A stretch of DNA of 64,000 nt from an uncultured Acidobacteriia bacterium (GTDB lineage Bacteria > Acidobacteriota > Terriglobia > Bryobacterales > Bryobacteraceae). Below are positions 61,222-64,000 of the stretch, in pieces. Each line of letters begins with the position of its first letter. The stretch's first letter is position 1. The position numbers were made by a program, and so were the translations under genes. The stretch lies in contig CAIYHG010000106.1 in assembly GCA_903925975.1 (NCBI GenBank), positions 1-64,000 on the forward strand, in the 5' to 3' direction. The notes beneath the pieces were generated by a model that saw only the letters and a program-made list of their open reading frames with translations, was not told where the DNA came from and did no database searches.

Positions 61222-63516
61222 TTATGCAAGTGAACTCATGAAACATGCGAAGTCCTTTCGTGGTTTCTTGGTGCTCTTCTCTGATTCGTTCTGGTTTCGC
61301 CGCCGCCCGCCGCCATCCTCGCGGGGCGCGGGCTGACCCAACGGGGAATATTCGGCATTGCGCGCGGCCAGGCGGACCGGTTCGCTCCTCGGAACGCTTC
61401 CCGCCCTGCTGGCCTCGCCTTCAAATCCGCAGCTTTCCAAACGCTCCGCCAAGGCGGCCAACTCGCGCCGCAGTTCGTGTGTCAGACGCTGGTTGGGTGT
61501 GCGTACCGCCACGTGAATTTCTCCACCCCGGTCCACCAGACGCACTTCCACGCGTTCGGAGCCCCGTTCCAGGCCGAGTTTGATGTCCCGCACCGGGCTC
61601 TTGCCCGCGGCGGGCTGCGGCGCGGGCTCCGGAGGAAGCGAAGGTGCCGGCGCAGTCCTCGTCTCCTTCGCGGCAGGCTGCTCCGCCGCCGGGAACGTTA
61701 CGTTTCCAGTGGCGTATGCCAAACCGGTGGGCGCCGGTTCGGCGGCGCCGCTTGAGGGGAGGAGCGTCTCCGCCGCCGCGGATCGCGCGTCGGGACTTGA
61801 GCAGTCCGCAGAGGGGGTCGATCTTTCGCCCGGTGAGCGCCGTTTGTCTTCTGGCGCCATCCAGGCGTGGCGCTCAGGCGCCACTTCATCCGCTGTTCGC
61901 CGATCAGGCCATTGGCCGAACGGAGTCGCGGACGCGGCATCTCTTGCGCCTGTGACCGGAGCCGGGCGGGATATCTCGGCGGCCTTGCCGTATTCCGACG
62001 CCAGGACGCCAACCCCGGGTTGCAAAGGTGGAAGGCGCGCATCGAGCGTATCGGCGTGCGCCGAAATGCCGTTCCCGGCCGGTTCGACGCTGGCGTAGCG
62101 GGAAGCGGATGCCTCGAGCGCCAGTCCGTCCGTTGCTTTCTGATTCGGCCCCGGTCGGCACGGAGCCGCGGGCCCGGTATCGCTGGATGCAGGAACCGGA
62201 GGCCGGAGGGCCACAGCCGAGGCACTGGCAATGTCCGGCGTCTGTGCGCCAGCCGCGGCTGGGGACGGCGGAAGGTGTCTATCGGGCGTATCGGCGTGCG
62301 CCGAAGCGCCGTTCCCGGACGGCTCGGCGCCGGCGTAGACGGAAGCGGATGTCGCAAGCGCCACCCCGTCCACTGCTTTCTGATTCGGCCCTAGACCGTA
62401 TGGAACTGCGGGCTCGGCGCGTCTTATGGCAGCTACCGGGGGCCGGGGGACCACAGCGGCGGCACTCGCGTCTTCCGACGCCTGCGGGCCAACTCCGGCC
62501 GGGGCTGGGCTAAGGCTTCCATCGAGTGCGCCGACGTGGGCCGAAATGCTGCTTCTGGCCGGTTCGACGCGGGCGTCAGGACCGGACGTTGCCGAATCCG
62601 CAATCTGATCTTCGGATAGCTTCCGGCTGGTGGATGGCGGCAATTCGCCGTCCGGCAAGGTTGTTCTGCCGCTCGGGTTCGGTCGTCCCGCGGCCCCGCC
62701 GGAACTGACGTCCCGAAGTTCTGGCCCTGCGCTCTTCGCCTCTGGCCCGATTGGCGGCGCTGAAAGGCGCGAGCCGGAATCGCGCAACGAAGCGGGCGCG
62801 GCAACCTCAAGAGGAGCGTTTGCTTCCGTCGGCGGCTGCGCAGGCGACGCGCGCTCCACAAGGAGTGCGCCGGCTCCCGCCGCCTTTGAACCCGGGGCAT
62901 CGGCAGTGCGCGCCGTGTCCAGCGGAACCAGACGGGCGGCAAACGCGAGCGGACTCTCTTCGGGCGTCGTAGCGGACCGGGGATTCCACGTTTCCGATCC
63001 ACTCGGAAACCGCTCCTCCGGAATGGGGGATGCTCCGGGCGGCAGGGCGGTCGCCTCGGTTCGCGCGGTAACGGCCGCCCTTTCCCTCAGGATGGGCGCG
63101 TCTCCGCACCCCGCCAGTTCCGGCGAGGTCTCGCTCCCAGGCTCGCCCTCGCTTCTGGTGGAATCGGGCAGATCCGTGCCGAAAGCGGCGGAGAAATCGA
63201 AGGGAACCTGAGTTTGCGGCTCGACCGGCGGAGTGACTGTCCCCGGAAGCCCCAGGGCGCCGGCGCCGTCCTCTGCCGGGTTCTGCTTCTCTTTGGGCTG
63301 AGCATCCGGCAGCAGCGGCTGCAACACAGTCCGGAAATGCGTGCGCACGCCGCTATGTCTCAACCGCGCGGCTTTGGATTTACCGAGATCCGTCGTCGCC
63401 GCCTGCGTATCGCCGACGCCGGTGGCAGGTCCGGTTATGCCGCGGAAATCGACTGGTGTGGCGGACGTCACGACGCGATCCAAATGCAGATCGGAAGCCA
63501 AACCGCAGCGCTGCAT
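61222..63516 (-). CDS. fliK: FliK-like flagellar hook-length control protein with internal repeats
   Basis: About 764 residues from ATG 63516; a TTG at 63684 would add 56 residues but falls on the first codon of the divergent rod gene. Most of the protein is low-complexity, rich in Ala, Pro, Ser and Glu, as in FliK rulers. The C-terminal domain (VRDIKLGLERGSERVEVRLV, IHVAVRTPNQRLTHELRREL, ALAERLESCGF) is the Flg_hook part that acts on FlhB. Three to four 80-residue repeats lie in the middle (see repeat entry). FliK measures hook length, so repeat number could set it. The start is uncertain. Confidence 0.82.
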   Translation of the reverse strand: MQRCGLASDLHLDRVVTSATPVDFRGITGPATGVGDTQAATTDLGKSKAARLRHSGVRTHFRTVLQPLLPDAQPKEKQNPAEDGAGALGLPGTVTPPVEPQTQVPFDFSAAFGTDLPDSTRSEGEPGSETSPELAGCGDAPILRERAAVTARTEATALPPGASPIPEERFPSGSETWNPRSATTPEESPLAFAARLVPLDTARTADAPGSKAAGAGALLVERASPAQPPTEANAPLEVAAPASLRDSGSRLSAPPIGPEAKSAGPELRDVSSGGAAGRPNPSGRTTLPDGELPPSTSRKLSEDQIADSATSGPDARVEPARSSISAHVGALDGSLSPAPAGVGPQASEDASAAAVVPRPPVAAIRRAEPAVPYGLGPNQKAVDGVALATSASVYAGAEPSGNGASAHADTPDRHLPPSPAAAGAQTPDIASASAVALRPPVPASSDTGPAAPCRPGPNQKATDGLALEASASRYASVEPAGNGISAHADTLDARLPPLQPGVGVLASEYGKAAEISRPAPVTGARDAASATPFGQWPDRRTADEVAPERHAWMAPEDKRRSPGERSTPSADCSSPDARSAAAETLLPSSGAAEPAPTGLAYATGNVTFPAAEQPAAKETRTAPAPSLPPEPAPQPAAGKSPVRDIKLGLERGSERVEVRLVDRGGEIHVAVRTPNQRLTHELRRELAALAERLESCGFEGEASRAGSVPRSEPVRLAARNAEYSPLGQPAPREDGGGRRRNQNESEKSTKKPRKDFACFMSSLA
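61860..62580 (-). repeat. 240-bp tandem repeats inside fliK
   Basis: Unit boundaries at 62041, 62281 and 62521 begin with near-identical runs (ATCGAGCGTATCGGCGTGCG, ATCGGGCGTATCGGCGTGCG, ATCGAGTGCGCCGACGTGGG). The second half of a diverged unit precedes them (about 61860-62040). The period is exactly 240 bp, 80 codons. Encoded landmarks recur: GPNQKA-x-DG, EP-x-GNG-x-SAHAD, and R-PPV. Confidence 0.8.
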
Positions 63517-63683
63517 TATCAATCGATTAGACCGGCCGTTGCGGCAAGGAAATGCCGCAATCCGCTGGTCCGCGCCAGAAACCTGCCGCTCCCCCGTCTT
63601 CCCGGGTCCCTCCGGACCGCTTTTTGAAGCACTTGCGCGGGCCGCCCCACTTGGACATCCGCTTGCATCCTGCGTATCCCGCA

Positions 63684-64000
63684 ATGGATTCCATCACCGC
63701 AATCGCGGCCGCTGGTTTACGCGCCCGCGTCGAATCGCTGGATCTGCTGGCTAACAACATAGCCAACGCATCCACGGGTGGGTATAAAGCCGACCGCGAA
63801 TTCTACTCGCTCTATGTCGCGCCCGAGGCCTCGGAGAACGAACCGCCATCCACCATGCCGCTGGTCGAGAAGCCCTGGACGGACCTATCGCAGGGAGTCC
63901 TCCAGTACACCGGCGGCCCGCTCGATCTGGCGCTTTCGGGCAAGGGATTCTTCGCGGTGAATGGACCCGGAGGGACGCTCTATACCCGCAACGGCAGCTT
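63684..64000 (+). CDS. flgF: flagellar basal-body rod protein of FlgF/FlgG type, partial
   Basis: The gene starts at ATG 63684 and runs off the window after 105 codons. The N-terminus MDSITAIAAAGLRARVESLD and LLANNIANASTGGYKADREF carries the rod/hook signature LANNIANAST-x-GYK. QYTGGPLDLALSGKGFFAVN and LYTRNGSF match the FlgF/FlgG central segment. The short N-terminal distance points to FlgF or FlgG rather than FlgB/C; the choice between the two is not safe without the rest. It is divergent from fliK. Confidence 0.88.
   Translation, partial: MDSITAIAAAGLRARVESLDLLANNIANASTGGYKADREFYSLYVAPEASENEPPSTMPLVEKPWTDLSQGVLQYTGGPLDLALSGKGFFAVNGPGGTLYTRNGS

Noticed and set aside
61860-62580. CRISPR array
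   Set aside because: The repeats are 240 bp, in frame and coding; no short repeats with spacers of constant size were found in the window.

Overview
The window is chromosomal DNA of high G+C content. It most resembles an Acidobacteriota genome of the Bryobacterales/Solibacter type; this is an inference from gene content, not a database result. The pointers are a PEP-CTERM LamG protein, an ECF sigma factor coupled to a Ser/Thr kinase fused to a TolB-like propeller, a sufBCDSUT-rrf2 operon, many GTG and TTG starts, and the conserved dnaA-dnaN-gyrB / mnmG-rsmG-parA-parB neighbourhood. No insertion sequence, phage region or CRISPR array was seen.

Layout. 0-10 kb: the 3' end of typA, a PEP-CTERM/LamG protein, a DUF58 protein overlapping a TonB-dependent receptor, a small membrane protein, a YgfZ-type folate-binding protein, a PHP phosphoesterase, accA, a small Cys-rich protein, and a MacA-like adaptor with a MacB/LolD-like ATPase but no permease next to it. 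10-15.5 kb: a locus of secreted proteins that looks like a divergent chaperone-usher pilus system. It has two related subunit-like proteins, a two-domain chaperone-like protein, an 864-residue outer-membrane barrel protein, and a third subunit-like gene on the opposite strand. This is the best candidate for an undescribed system. 15.6-17 kb: a PLP decarboxylase and two back-to-back hairpins.

17-33 kb is the replication-origin neighbourhood. dnaA, dnaN and gyrB read leftward, with DnaA-box-like sites and an AT-rich stretch between dnaA and dnaN and another box upstream of dnaA. To the right lie tRNA-Gly, an EF-hand protein, dnaE, tRNA-Arg, purD, mnmG, rsmG, two parS sites (one a perfect 16-mer palindrome), parA, parB, a MerR-type regulator and tRNA-Leu. 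33-39 kb is one tightly overlapped Fe-S assembly operon, sufB-sufC-sufD-sufS-sufU-sufT-rrf2, in which sufB carries a single-base frameshift near 34,280. 39-46 kb is a housekeeping run: phoH, ybeY, a CorC/HlyC-type membrane protein, era, a BON-domain protein, a Nudix hydrolase and mutS2.

46-50.4 kb holds the kinase/propeller gene with its ECF sigma factor and a divergent secreted metalloprotease, followed by about 520 bp without a convincing gene. From 50.9 kb to the end is a flagellar cluster. On the minus strand it runs fliK, flgD, flgE, fliN, fliO, fliP, fliQ, fliR, flhB, flhA, flhF, fliA, a long FliN/FliY-like protein and a membrane protein with a DUF2802-like C-terminus. A partial flgF/flgG-type rod gene starts divergently at 63,684. 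The cluster encodes the export gate, C-ring switch parts, hook assembly and the flagellar sigma factor, so the cell is probably motile. Several genes lie a few bases downstream of -10-like hexamers, which suggests that leaderless transcripts are common in this genome.
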